Positions 46,936-58,822 of a DNA stretch of 64,000 nucleotides are shown here, piece by piece. The notes beneath the pieces were generated by a model. That model made no database searches, had not been told where the DNA came from, and was given only the letters and a program-made list of their open reading frames with translations. Source of the DNA: Rhodocollybia butyracea. Lineage: Eukaryota > Basidiomycota > Agaricomycetes > Agaricales > Omphalotaceae. Numbering within the stretch: the first letter of the stretch is position 1; each line of letters opens with the position of its first letter. The translations under genes were made by a program, and so were the position numbers. The stretch spans positions 1 through 64,000 of the forward strand of contig JADNRY010000215.1 of NCBI GenBank assembly GCA_015501585.1. Reading direction: 5' to 3'.

Positions 46936-47862
46936 CCATTGCAGTAGCATTATTTAAATACCCCCAGTACCTGTTGTGGAGATTATGATAATAAACCCAG
47001 TAAGCTACTGTACAGTAAGAGTGTAGGGGCATTTTAATCCCTCTGTGTTCGCATTTGATAAGGTCATGTGACTCTTTCGTTGCAGCTTTTGGGTGGCTGG
47101 ACAAAAATAGGTTATTTACGGGCCTATTTAGGCAATTTCTGGGATGATAGCTAGCCCAAAAAAGACTATATATAATGGATTAATATTTGAGCACTACTCC
47201 GAGGTGGATTAGGCACCATAAGGGGATGGATTGCATCGAAAAATCTAGATGACGTTCGGTCAAAGCTGGCTGAGCATTACCCAATTGGGTAATGCCATCA
47301 AAACAGTAAAAGCGGCCTAAAAAGCCTGCTTCTACATGGATATTCCACCCTATAAGAGTGTAGATAGTATCTTTACATATATAATAGGTCCCTGAAGCAA
47401 GATTACAGTGATAGCTGCGGTCAAAGCTGTTTTATTACCATATTTAGAATGCCAGCAAAGCGGCCTAAAAGCTTGTTTATGCATGGTTATTCTACCTAAT
47501 AGCAGTCTATACAGTATTTATAGATGTACAGTAGGCACCTAAATCGAAATTAAAGCAGGTATATGGTGTAATAGTAGCACTGCTTCGATGTTTGGGTCTG
47601 TGGCTGTGTTGTAAAAAATCGAAATAAAAGTAGGGATGTTTAATATACTAGGAGTACAGGCATGGTCTCTGCATAATATATATATGCCTGAAGCGAAATA
47701 AGAGCATTCTATGAAGAGAATAGGCTGTAATTGCCCGCTCTAGGCCGGAGGAGGTCAAAGCTGTATGACCAAATAGGGAAATATATGATTACATACAGGT
47801 GGTGTTGAGTCGAAGTTGGGCTCAGTAATGGCATGGCCTCTCAAGGTCTGAGGTCTGGAATA
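46936..47862 (+). repeat. 927-bp direct repeat, copy A
   Basis: Nearly identical to 57177-58103 without any length change (constant offset 10,241), with only a few substitutions. Inside are degenerate subrepeats of about 150 bp: GCGGCCTAAAA at 47312 and 47461, GGTCAAAGCTG at 47259, 47416 and 47754. No ORF of interest. Ends are not TG..CA and there is no target duplication, so it is not an LTR pair. Confidence 0.85.
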
Positions 47863-48330
47863 CATATCTGAGTGCTGTAGTATACTAGCTACGCCCTCCA
47901 GGTGTTATATTTAGTAATATGTGGGCAGGAGGATGTACATGGAGTGATCAATGGTGAGTAACCATCAAAACTCGCTTTTTTTGAAGAATTAAATACTAAT
48001 AATGAGTGTCTAAGCGCAGTTAGGACCTCAAAGCTTGGTAGGTATACTGTACTACATAGTATACACTCGATCCGTGTCCAAGAACTATTAATCTGCAACC
48101 AGATGCGATGGTATACACTGATCTTTATTGATTTTCCCTCAAAACTCGATTTTTTGAGGAATTATCATGGAATATTGGGGCCTTAAGAGTAGCCAGGGGG
48201 CTAAGACATCGTATATAGACTATACTATATGGTATTGGTCTTTTCCATATGCAAGAACGATTTATGCAGCACCTGAAGCGATGGTATTCCCTGATCTGTA
48301 TGGATTCTGCCAAAAAATGCGATTTTCAGG
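47863..48330. repeat. continuation of the subrepeat region next to KDZ remnant
   Basis: Degenerate units with a period of about 172 bp: TCAAAACTCG.TTTTTTGA near 47967 and 48138, a related TGCCAAAAAATGCGATTTTC at 48308, and GCGATGGTAT near 48106 and 48279. It joins copy A to the broken end of the KDZ transposase gene. Confidence 0.55.
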
Positions 48331-51300
48331 AAGGTCATTGAGTAATCCATCAACCCCGAGAGCTCTCTCTTGTCGCCTAAGGCTAGTTCTGAGGCTTTCT
48401 AGTTGTTTTTCTGCATCTGGCAATTCAGTTCCTGCATGCTTGTATGGTTCTGCTTCAAGGTCCATAAGGATATTCTGGCAGTTGAGCACCTTCTTAGCCG
48501 CAATCTCACGAGCCTTGCGTGTCTGCAATGCCGCTTCCACCGCCTTCTTGCCTTTGTTTTTTGACTGCCCTAGACAGAGGTCATATAACTCAATCTTTTG
48601 GTACAATGCAATGAAAACATCACTTACAAGATAATGGCTTTGTCTGAGCCTTAACCTGTTCTTCCCATTGCTCTTGCAGGAAAGCGGCAGTTCTGACTGA
48701 ACCCCTGATGTCCCTGTCTGCTTCAGCGCGGGGCCTGGTCCTGGCCGAATGCCATTTGTGCTGTAGCCATTTTCCCAGATTCACAAGACTCTCTTGATCT
48801 GCATGTTGCACTTGAGAGTCCAAAGTGTAAAGACGGAGGTGATGCTGCGGAGCAGAACGTCAAACTTCAGGCCCTATCATACTTGTGAAAAGAAAGGAAA
48901 CTCACCCCACATACTCACAGATAGGCGATAAGTTTGCTTATCGAGTGCCAAAACCGCTCACACCCTTTGCCATTGGACAACCCAAATCCCCTGCATTTCC
49001 GTGGGTGGTAAATGCATTGACATGGCCACCCATGACTGTAGGCATGAAAAACCGATATAGCAAATGCTATTTGGTCCAGGTATTGTTCAAGGAAACCCCA
49101 CTTAACGCAGCTTCTGTGGAGCGAGCAACCAATGTCATAGAGTAACCCAATAGTCCATGAATTAGGAAGATTTTTGAACAACGTTAATATGCAGATTTTG
49201 CGCTTAGGCTTGTAGCCATATATTTTGACAATGTATATGCGCTACACATACAATAAGAGGGTTATACAGAGCCCGAACGTGATAACTGTAGCTAATGCTT
49301 AGTATCTCAGCGATAATACTCAGCTAGTCGTGATGATACGCCCACAAGTGTAGTCTGATACTAAACTAGTGAGGATACTCAAGGTGCCCAGAGACATCAA
49401 CACTAGATGGTCAGTCTAGTTCTACCCACCCCAATGCATACACGAATCTGCATACTTGGATGTCTTGAAGTGGGATGAGTACTGGCGGTGGCGTTACCCA
49501 GGGAAGGCATCAGAAGGGGAATGCAATGCTCGTACTGCGCTAGCGGAAAGACGGACACCGGAGGATAAGATCTACGATCGCCTTATGGACCGGAAGGAAA
49601 TCTTAACATGTTACAATGACTAGTTGGGTTGCAATGCGGCACAGCTGCTAGATGATTAAGCTAGGCGAATTTGATATTTGATTATTGGCTCACTATTGAC
49701 TAGGAAAGTCCTACTGCAATAAACCTGATGATCTTACGGTGGATAGGCTATCGCCAAGCCACAGCTCTGACAATCCACGAGCTCTGAGCATTGTGCTAGC
49801 ACACATATCTCTGGGGTTCTTGGTATCTACTCAAAGCTAGCGAAGTGAACTATCACTGGGAGATGTTATTATCTTAAAGGGATTGAGCTAGACTTGCTCA
49901 AACCTACCAGACAACCTCAAGGATAAACATGCGGACACGTACCTGTGTGGAGCCATGAAACATCTGATGGAAGGAACAGTTATTTGCGGTACAAGATTCC
50001 GCGAGGACCAGAATATGTTAACACATTTTAATTTCTTTTACTTTGGTACCCAAATCGGGACTGTACCTAAATTGGGACGGTTTTCTAGATAAATGTACAA
50101 TATGTCCGGGCTAGAGTTTCCTTTCTTAGCTAAATCCCTCTCTTTCTCGAATTTCCATCTTACTCCGTTTCTCTCCGACTCTGTTTCATCTCTTTTCGTA
50201 TTAAACTAGTAAAGACCCAGTATATAAGCATGATGTATTTATCACATAAATCAAGTTATCTTGCCACCTCTCATAGCCACCCGTTGTGATGAAGTCGAAG
50301 GTCTCTTCACCGCCGGAGTCTGCTAGTCCTCTTAATTCCCCCTGGTTTAAAAGTACTGAGTCAATCAAACACCGTAACTGGGCGTTTGTTTAGGGCATGT
50401 ATGGAGTCTAGCTTTCTCTTCGAAGTTAATATTATATTCTATCTTATAAAGTTTGGATTGGCGTAATAGAAGCTTCATAACAGCTTTTGTGCCCGCTTGA
50501 GATTGAGTTAGATCTTTTGCGTGAATCTAGTTGCTTCCTTAGAGGGGACGGCTTCTAGTAAGGAATTATTTGGCTCCAGAGTGAGGGTTCCTTAGCTAGA
50601 TCTTAATGAGTATTAGCGAGCCACTAAGATTGTGGTATGAGTTCCTAGTGATTAAGTTCACTCACAGTTCCGTAGCTTGACCCAGAGTTTGGTCAGGGAC
50701 GTTACGGCGTTACGCTAGCTGGAGCCAGAGTTTGCCCAGGAGTGTTTCACAACCTTGTTTCTATTGCACTAGCTGGAGCCAGAGTTTGCCCAGGAGTGTC
50801 CTAGTTGCATTGTATTGATTTTGGTTTTTGGTTATTGTTGGACACACACACACACACATGGTTATTTGGTTATTTGGGTTTTTGGTCAGACATACGCGCA
50901 CAACTTAGACAATAGTCTACACTAGTTCAGTTCATAGAACTTATTAGACCTTGTTGCACTATGCTAGTAGTTCAGTTGTTTCACTACACTGGCTGGTGTA
51001 ACATCTTACATTCAATATTTTAACTTTCTTTGGGGAATCTTTGACAACCCAGCCTTGCTCCCTTTAAACAAATTGATAGTCTGGTTAGACACGGCTTGTA
51101 TTTGTTAGGTTGTTTTCTAGCGCCTTTCACATACCAGTATGAACCAAGCCAATTAACGTATCGATCAGAGTTCACATGTAGTGCCGTCGCTCACCGGGCA
51201 AAGTCATATTGACCAGCCATAACACACGATCGTGGCGGCACAACATTCCCATTAGAGCTGTAGAATCAAAAAACTGCCCACTAGTTTTCTCTTGAGTCTC

Positions 51301-51543
51301 GTCTGCTGCTGTGAAACTATTCTCGCATCCATCTAAGACTGACTTGGGCACTCGCAGGGTGCCCTCAAACCCGTCTTCTCCTTCATCTTCAGCCTTCTTT
51401 TGCGGTTGTTTTGCCTTAGGCTTTGTTCTCACTTCGGCAACAAAGTCTTCCCAGACCTTCATCAGGAAAAGTACCCCTAAACTTAAGGCGGCAAAAGGCC
51501 ACTCAAGGCATAGAAGCCAACTTAAGTGGCTCCCGCAACTCAA
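48330..51543 (-). pseudogene. KDZ transposase, broken and interrupted
   Basis: Minus strand. The piece 51543-51160 has the KDZ core (VPKSVLDGCENSFTAADE, then ALMGMLCRHDRVLWLVNM, ending GERRHY). After an insertion (49185-51154) the gene resumes at 49184: LFKNLPNSWTIGLLYDIGC, then FHAYSHGWPCQCIYHPRKC and GFGLSNGKGCERFW. Then LRLYTLDSQVQHADQESLVN (about 48850), VKAQTKPL (about 48640) and, after an intron, QSKNKGKKAVEAAL to QERALGVDGLLNDL, where it stops matching. Nonsense codons occur after HYM (about 51167-51172) and after LIAYL (about 48900). KDZ (Kyakuja/Dileera/Zisupton) elements are large DNA transposons abundant in basidiomycetes. Confidence 0.85.
49185..51154. mobile_element. 1,970-bp insertion in the KDZ gene, 5-bp duplication AACGT
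   Basis: AACGT occurs at 49180-49184 and 51155-51159. Removing one copy and the intervening DNA rejoins the KDZ reading frame exactly (..LIDTLFKNLP). The insert begins TAATATGCAG and ends AAGCCAATT; ends are not inverted repeats nor TG..CA. It holds no long ORF, a (CA)n run near 50844-50859 and a short direct repeat (CTAGCTGGAGCCAGAGTTTG) near 50714 and 50768. A solo LTR of an unknown family or a non-autonomous element are both possible. Confidence 0.7.
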
Positions 51544-51780
51544 TCAAAGGTTCACGCTATCACTCTGTCTGAAGTTGCTGTGATTGACTGGAGATTGACT
51601 TGATGCAACTCGGAGGTGCTGTCAAATTTGACAGGTTGGCCAAAGCGGTAACCAGAGCAGCTTAAGTTAGCTTACATTCACTTAAGTTAGTGTGAGTCAC
51701 TCCAAACGAGACTAGGGCAGTCCTAGTATTGCTTTTCTCAGCTTTCATGGCTTATGAATATATCAAACAAAAGAGATGTC

Positions 51781-52033
51781 TGTAACGCCTCCGCCTCTCT
51801 TTCATCACCACTGACCGTATCCGGTGATACGGTCATCCTAGATGCCGCCGATAGACCAAATGGTCTATCTTATCTTTCTATTTATTATTAATTATATAAT
51901 AAATCCGTTACTATAAGTATCGTACAATTACTTAAGAGTCTAGTTAGTCTTTTACACTGTCGTACACACAATAGTATCCTATTTGTCATGTTCACCGGTG
52001 TTCTTAAGGACTTTGCCCATAGGGCGCGTTATA
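51781..52033 (+). repeat. 5' LTR
   Basis: 253 bp, TGTAACGCC...GTTATA, matches the 3' LTR at 55622-55874 almost completely. Confidence 0.9.
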
Positions 52034-52203
52034 CTTTTTTTGAACATCAAAAAATTACTATTGTGTGAATAACACAAAGCTATTAGTTTAACAAGCTAAA
52101 AACAGTTATACTACCAAGTATAACAACCATTATTCCAACTCGCTACACAATCTATACAAACCCGCTCCAATTTTTCCTTCCCGCTATATCATTTGCTGTC
52201 TCA

Positions 52204-55200
52204 ATGACCTTTCAAAATCAATCAGAGAAGTCATATTGGAGCGTGCGCGATCGCGCACCTTCCATTCGTGGTGACATGTCACCACAATCAATCTATTCAG
52301 TCGCATCAGCGACTCATTCCGTGCGTGCGTCTGAAGGACGGCACTACAGGCAGGACAAGAGTCCACCTAATGAACAGTCTATGACTATTCGTAAGAAACG
52401 GCCGACCCGAGAGGGTTTAAGTGAGATTTCTTCTGCGCTACGAGATGTAGCGGCATCACTCGACAAGAGTACACAAGTACTCAATTGTATTCTCAATATA
52501 ACTGAGAAATGGGATGCATCTAGCATCCGATCTGATGAAGAAAGATCTTCTTCATCAAGAAACATCAATAGAACCACTATTGCTGCACCCACACCGAGAC
52601 GGCCTGCCGTCACACCGCCGGTATTGCACAATGCAGTACCATCTGTTCCTACCGAGGCAAACAACTCGGTACGCCAATGGGGTGAGACTGTGCCCAAGGC
52701 ACCGTCAGTCCAACAATCACTGTTGGATGAACAGTATTCACAAGGGATGACCAAGTCACCCCGTCATGTTCCTGTATTCCGACAGGAATACGCACCAGTG
52801 TCAGTAACTATACCGACACCCATCTACACATCCCGCATGAGACAGAGTCCCAATGCGGAGGCAGCGTCTCTGACACTGCAAGGTCCCAGGCCATTACCGG
52901 TGACCAAATCTTGCTCACCACAAAGCGCGGTGAACATTAAAAGTGAACCAAAGTTACCTCGTAACTTCAATCAGGTAGTAGCGATACCACCACAGGAAAG
53001 TACAATGTACTTCCCTACTGCAAGGGCGCCAATGGTACCCAATATTATTACACCTCCAGTAGTTGTACCAAACACTACTGGAAATCATTCTAGTAACGGA
53101 CCGCAACACGGTACCCTTCCGGTAGCTCCTACTACCATATCCATCGCCCCAGCAACACAAAGTGTTGCCCCTCCGGTAGTAAACACTACCGTAAGACTGC
53201 CCAAATTGCCGCCCAGCAATGCGCCAGAACCAAGTTCAATGCCAGTACCAACGGTATCGGCTGAGTTGCAACCACAGCCGCTTCCGTTGGGAGTAGCTAA
53301 AGATTGGATGAGTCGCATAGCGATTCAATGCCAACATAACACCAGTCTCCGAGATTTCGGATTCGCGCCATCTGGGCTTCCGACCAAATGTGATATAATG
53401 TCGACGAATACCTTTGATAATTGACTACTCCCAGAGAAATCTGGGATCGATTTTACATTCCACCCGCTGAGTCCTTTCCAGGACCAAGCAATAATGCCAG
53501 AGCGAAAGCGCCTAGCAAAAAATCCCGTGAAGGGGGGAGGAAGCACAAGAGTGCTAAATCCAAAGGCCGCAAACGCAGCCCATGGTCAGATGAATCATCG
53601 GACCCAAGTGACACTGAGTCAAATACTGACTCATCGTCTAATGCCTCTTGGCTAGACAAAGTTGCTACCCGCAAGGGTAAAATTACTAAAAATGAGCAGC
53701 GTAAATTACTGCGCTCACTTGCATCTAAGATGCGAGAAACAACAGGTGATGACAAACGTCGTTCCCGATGGAAACACAAGGTACACAAAGTGTACTGTAA
53801 ACAAATTTGAGATAAGGTAGGGAATCCTATCCCTCCCATTGAGAGCCGTAAAGCTCTTAAAGTTCCATCTCCGGAGATCTATGACGGATCTCCGGATGTT
53901 GATGTCTTCGAGCGGTGGCTAATGTCACTTCTCCAATGGATGGTAGTCAACTGCATGTGCGGTGACAATTACGATGCTACACAGACTGCCGTGCTTGGCA
54001 TGTTTCTACAGGGCAAAGCCCTTGACTAGGGTTTGAAGGTCCAATCCAATTCAGTTTATTTACCAAAAATTCAATGAATCATGAATTGGACCGGTCCATA
54101 AAAAACCTAAATCTGTATGAACCATGGACCTGCACTGATTGCACTGGTCCACTGGTCCAATTCATCCTGGTTCATGCAGTTTAAATCAGTGCAAAAAACT
54201 GTGCAAACTGGTTTAAACTGATTTAAACTGCATATGCATGAAAGATATTTAGATATGTAACAAGTGAGACCATGTAAGAAACTACTATAAAACAATATAA
54301 AACATTCAATATGCTCTAGGCTGCCTTACACTGCTCTTTTACCATGCAGAAATGCTTTCCAGGTTTGGCAGTCATTAGTCATCTGTTAAAACAGACCATG
54401 GATAGTGTATTGTATCATGTCAGGCTCTCAGACTTGTTGCATGGTACTGTTCAATAGGTTATGAGTAGTCTTTCCAGTCTTGTATTAGCTTATTACTTGA
54501 GACCATTAGAAAATATAAATTTTATTGATCAAAATTGGAGAAAATATACTCATTTATCTAAATTATTTTTGCTATGTGGCTGTACCAGTTTAGACCGGTT
54601 TAAACTGATTCTTTGTGGTTCACTTTTTTTCTGAGATTTTGATGAACCATGAACTGGACCAGGTTTAAATCATGGACCGGTCCATCTATCATCAGTTCAT
54701 TTTGCGGTTCAGTTCAGTGCAATTCATCAGTTTTTTGCAGTCCATTGAATTGGACCTTCAAACCCTACCCTTGACTGGTATAACGACGAAGTCGCTGGTA
54801 TACACCGCACTGTCCTTAAGTGGACATTTGAAGGCGCCATTATTGGTGTCTTTGATCGTTGCATCCAAGCAACGACCATTCATCAAGCTGCATGGCAGTT
54901 TGACCTTGTTGAGTATTCACCCGATACGGGTGTGAGGGATTATTATTCCTCACTTACACGATGGGCATCACGGATGCTCCAAACACCGGATGATGCAACA
55001 ATGCGGAAACGGTTAATTGAGGGATTACCCTTCAATATTATCAGGCAACTCACGAACGAGGGGATCGTTCCGGAGTATGCCAAATTAGAAGTGATGGTCA
55101 AAGCCGTCACACGCATTGAGGACCACACAGCCCTCACTAAATATTATGTCTCTTCTAGGAATAGAGACGATGAACTTGAATCATCAGAACACCCCGATGA

Positions 55201-55288
55201 GTCGGACACCGAGAACATTAAATATGTTCTTGAGCCAATTGAGGAGGACACCTCCTTAAGTATCGGAAAGGATAAACCTTCCGAATGA
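52204..55288 (+). pseudogene. Ty3-like gag, disrupted
   Basis: ATG 52204 opens a 406-codon Ser/Pro/Thr-rich N-terminal part. Near 53421 the frame shifts by one (ORF 53421-53810 continues: WDRFYIPPAESF, then basic KSKGRKRSPW). A TGA at 53808-53810 is in frame with the next block (PSPEIYDGSPDVDVFERWL, then QGKALD), which is cut by a hAT-like MITE at 54027-54767. The frame resumes directly after it (WYNDEV, then IQATTIHQAAW) and runs to 55288 through RWASRMLQTPDDATMRKRLI. These are hallmarks of the Ty3/gypsy gag capsid domain in Agaricomycetes. No zinc knuckle is seen. Confidence 0.85.
54027..54767. mobile_element. 741-bp hAT-like MITE inserted in gag
   Basis: Terminal inverted repeats TAGGGTTTGAAGGTCCAAT at the left (54027) and its complement at the right (ending 54767). 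CCCTTGAC is duplicated exactly (54019-54026 and 54768-54775). An 8-bp duplication and TAGGG ends are typical of hAT elements. The interior has no coding capacity, but many short subterminal motifs (GGACCGGTCCA-type, GTTTAAACTG-type in both orientations), as expected for hAT transposase sites. Confidence 0.9.
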
Positions 55289-55621
55289 TTTATTGGTTAA
55301 TTCCGACGCCCAGGTAATATGCCTTACCTGGGCATCACTACTTATCCTCAGCCCAGATTCTCACTGAGAATCCTCATTAAGCAATACTCGGAAACTTCCG
55401 AGTCTGCGTGTTGAACTGTCAGACATTTCCGAATCAAACAGTGCTTTAGTGGTACGCCCCACTAGGGATAAGTCGAAAATCTGATGCGCCGCATCAAATT
55501 TAATCCCATACTTGATGCGGGATCATTCCATGTTAATCCAAACCAAAAATGGTTTGGATGGTGATGATGTCATTACCAGTTGTACGATTTACATCCCTGA
55601 TGTTAATCTGGTGGGGGAGGG

Positions 55622-55874
55622 TGTAACGCCTCCGCCTCTCCTTCATCACCACTGACCGTATCCGGTGATACGGTCATCCTAGATGCCGCCGATAGACCAA
55701 ACGGTCTATCTTATCTTTCTATTTATTATTAATTATATAATAAATCCGTTACTATAAGTATCGTACAATTACTTAAGAGTCTAGTTAGTCTTTTACATCG
55801 TCGTACACACAATAGTATCCTATTTGTCGTGTTCACCGGTGTTCTTAAGGACTTTGCCCATAGGGTGTGTTATA
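55622..55874 (+). repeat. 3' LTR
   Basis: 253 bp partner of the 5' LTR, directly after the polypurine tract. Confidence 0.9.
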
Positions 55875-55879
55875 ATGTC

Positions 55880-56915
55880 TAAAAAATGTGTATTTGATTC
55901 ATTTCTATTTAAGGACAGTGCTACAGTAGTCGAAGAGGACTCTACAAAATATTATGGACTGAGCAGTACATAAGTGGTAGAAGCATGCAAGCAAGTAGGG
56001 ATAGAATGTGTGAAGCAAGGAAGGTGAGGCAGAGAGATGGAGGCATCAAGTGGTGTAATGTAATGAGCAGGGACAGTTGAGAGTGACAGGCAAAGGGAAA
56101 GGACAGTGGAAGGTCAACCATGACTAGACATGAAAGAAAACATCAGATAGGGGACCAACGGAAGTGAATAAGTCTCACCTTATGCAACAAAACACAAAAA
56201 AACACCTAAGAGAAAAAGCGCAGATGAACATAGGAACCAAGCACAAACAGCATCAGAAATGTACCACATTTGACAACAGGAAACCACTAAACCAGTGCAG
56301 TAGTATTAGTGCACAAACAGGATAGACATCACAAGAACTTACTGTAAGATAGCATGAAATAGTGCAAAGGGAGAAACCATGAAGGGCAGACAGAGATGAT
56401 GGAAGAGCAAGAGCAGGAGTATTGCCTGGGAACTGACACATATTAAGTCCAACATGACATGTGGTTAAGTCATAAGGGCATGTGACTTGATATTTGGGCG
56501 TGAGAGCCAACTGCTTTCTTCAGATGGTTGTGATCAACAGTGAGCACAAATAGCGCCATATACTGGCCTCAAATTTAACCAAAGTGCTTAGGAAAGCGTT
56601 AGAGAAGAGGGAAAGGTCATAGAAGTAGCAACAAACTGCAGCACTAAAAACATTTGCCAGAGTTGAAAAAAGGAAGTTGGCTCCCAGGCGTTTGCGAAGT
56701 TATGCAAAACAATAAGCAGCGACCAATCTTTTTAAGCGCCCAGTGAGCAGCAAAGGGGCTTTAACAAATTGTTCATATCTTTGTCAATTCTGGTTAGATC
56801 TTGTTAATCCAGAGGGTAAAAAAAATCGTATAGACACCCTCTACAGGCTTGTACATGACTCATATGCAATTTCTCTTTATGTTCCACCTGCTCCCCCTCA
56901 TCCCTAGGCCAAAAT
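55880..56915. other. no supported gene
   Basis: Purine-rich plus strand with only short ORFs; no domain or repeat recognised. Confidence 0.35.
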
Positions 56916-57176
56916 TGTCATGATATGACTACGCACTCGCCGAGCGCCTACGTACTTCTATAAGTATATAGTTATGTACGTACCTTTTCCTTCATTGTTG
57001 TCTTCGTCATCTAGGTATGTAGTAGACAATACCGTAGACTAACACTAATACAACAACTTCGTTGTCTAGGACATTTTCCACGCTTTGCGCTGCGTTCAGG
57101 TCTGAACCTGACACTACAACAATGATCTAAAACAAATGGCGGACTCACTTGACCCTTGGAGCCAAAACCAACCCAT
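56916..57176 (+). mobile_element. LTR (198 bp) plus truncated gag start of a second retrotransposon
   Basis: TGTCATGATATGAC at 56916 to CTGAACCTGACA ending at 57113 has TG..CA ends, a promoter-like middle and a length typical of Ty3-type LTRs. Sixteen bases or so further an ATG (57137) opens MADSLDPWSQNQP, a usual gag start, which is cut off where repeat copy B begins (57177). No second LTR is in the window. Confidence 0.6.
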
Positions 57177-58103
57177 CCATTGCAGTAGCATTATTTAAAT
57201 ACCCCCAGTACCTGTTGTGGAGATTATGATAATAAACCCAGTAAGCTACTGTACAGTAAGAGTGTAGGGGCATTTTAATCCCTCTGTGTTCGCATTTGAT
57301 GAGGTCATGTGACTCTTTCGTTGCAGCTTTTGGGTGGCTGGACAAAAATAGGTTATTTACGGGCCTATTTAGGCAATTTCTGGGATGATAGCTAGCCCAA
57401 AAAAGACTATATATAATGGATTAATATTTGAGCACTACTCCGAGGTGGATTAGGCACCATAAGGGGATGGATTGCATCGAAAAATCTAGATGACGTTCGG
57501 TCAAAGCTGGCTGAGCATTACCCAATTGGGTAATGCCATCAAAACAGTAAAAGCGGCCTAAAAAGCCTGCTTCTACATGGATATTCCACCCTATAAGAGT
57601 GTAGATAGTATCTTTACATATATAATAGGTCCCTGAAGCAAGATTACAGTGATAGCTGCGGTCAAAGCTGTTTTATTACCATATTTAGAATGCCAGCAAA
57701 GCGGCCTAAAAGCTTGTTTATGCATGGTTATTCTACCTAATAGCAGTCTATACAGTATTTGTAGATGTACAGTAGGCACCTAAATCGAAATTAAAGCAGG
57801 TATATGGTGTAATAGTAGCACTGCTTCGATGTTTGGGTCTGTGGCTGTGTTGTAAAAAATCGAAATAAAAGTAGGGATGTTTAATATACTAGGAGTACAG
57901 GCATGGTCTCTGCATAATATATATATGCCTGAAGCGAAATAAGAGCATTCTATGAAGAGAATAGGCTGTAATTGCCCGCTCTAGGCCGGAGGAGGTCAAA
58001 GCTGTATGACCAAATAGGGAAATATATGATTACATACAGGTGGTGTTGAGTCGAAGTTGGGCTCAGTAATGGCATGGCCTCTCAAGGTCTGAGGTCTGGA
58101 ATA
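57177..58103 (+). repeat. 927-bp direct repeat, copy B
   Basis: Near-identical to copy A (46936-47862). It interrupts the gag start on its left and joins an inverted partial copy on its right. Confidence 0.85.
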
Positions 58104-58822
58104 GTACTCAGATATGTATTCCAGACCTTGAGAGGCCATGCCATTACTGAGCCCAACTTCGACTCAACACCACCTGTATGTAATCATATATTTCCCTATT
58201 TGGACATACAGCTTTGACCTCCTCCGGCCTAGAGCGGGCAATTACAGCCTATTCTCTCCATAGAATGCTCTGATTCCGCTTCAGGCATATATATATTATG
58301 CAGAGACCATGCCTGTACCACTAGTATATTAAACATCCCTACTTTTATTTCGATTTTTTACAACACAGCCACAGACCCAAACATCGAAGCAGTGCTACTA
58401 TTACACCATATACCTGCTTTAATTTCGCTTTAGGTGCCTACTGTACATCTATAAACACTGTATAGACTGCTATTAGGTAGAATACCCATGCATAAACAAG
58501 CTTTTAGGCCGCTTTGCTGGCATTCTAAATATGGTAATAAAACAGCTTTGACCGCAGCTATCGCTGTAATTTCGCTTCAGGGACCTATTATATATGTAAA
58601 GATACTATCTACACTCTTATAGGGCGGAATATCCATGTAGAAGCAGGCTTTTTAGGCCGCTTTTACTGTTTTGATGGCATTACCCAATTGGGTAATGCTC
58701 AGCCAGCTTTGACCGAACGTCATCTAGATTTTTCGATGCAATCCATCCCCTTATGGTGCCTAGTCCACCTCGGAGTAGTGCTCAAATATTAATACATTAT
58801 ATATAGTCTTTTTTTGGGCTAG
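58104..58822 (-). repeat. inverted partial copy (B'), forms a palindrome with copy B
   Basis: From about 58110 to 58822 the sequence is the reverse complement of about 57385-58103, with a short spacer around GTACTCAGATATG. B' is more diverged from B than A is, and carries the extension (CATATCTGAGTAC) that copy A has but B lacks. Its outer end lies at ATTGCTAGCCC, where it meets the KDZ fragment. Confidence 0.85.

Larger units (their letters stand above)
51781..55874 (+). mobile_element. gag-only LTR retrotransposon, 253-bp LTRs
   Basis: LTRs 51781-52033 and 55622-55874, each exactly 253 bp, begin TGTAACGCC and end GTTATA, and differ at only a few positions. ATGTC lies directly outside both (51776-51780 and 55875-55879), giving a 5-bp target duplication. 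A polypurine tract (GTGGGGGAGGG, 55611-55621) abuts the 3' LTR. The interior codes only a Ty3-like Gag; no protease, reverse transcriptase, RNase H or integrase is present. No clear tRNA primer site is seen after the 5' LTR. It is a non-autonomous element that would need pol from another copy. Confidence 0.9.

Noticed and set aside
48167..48634. Plus-strand ORF of 155 codons
   Set aside because: Lies opposite the KDZ transposase remnant, which is clearly the real coding strand.
46936..58103. Copies A and B as LTRs of one 11-kb retrotransposon
   Set aside because: No TG..CA ends, no target duplication, no polypurine tract or pol genes in the right places, and the DNA between them is a nest of unrelated elements.
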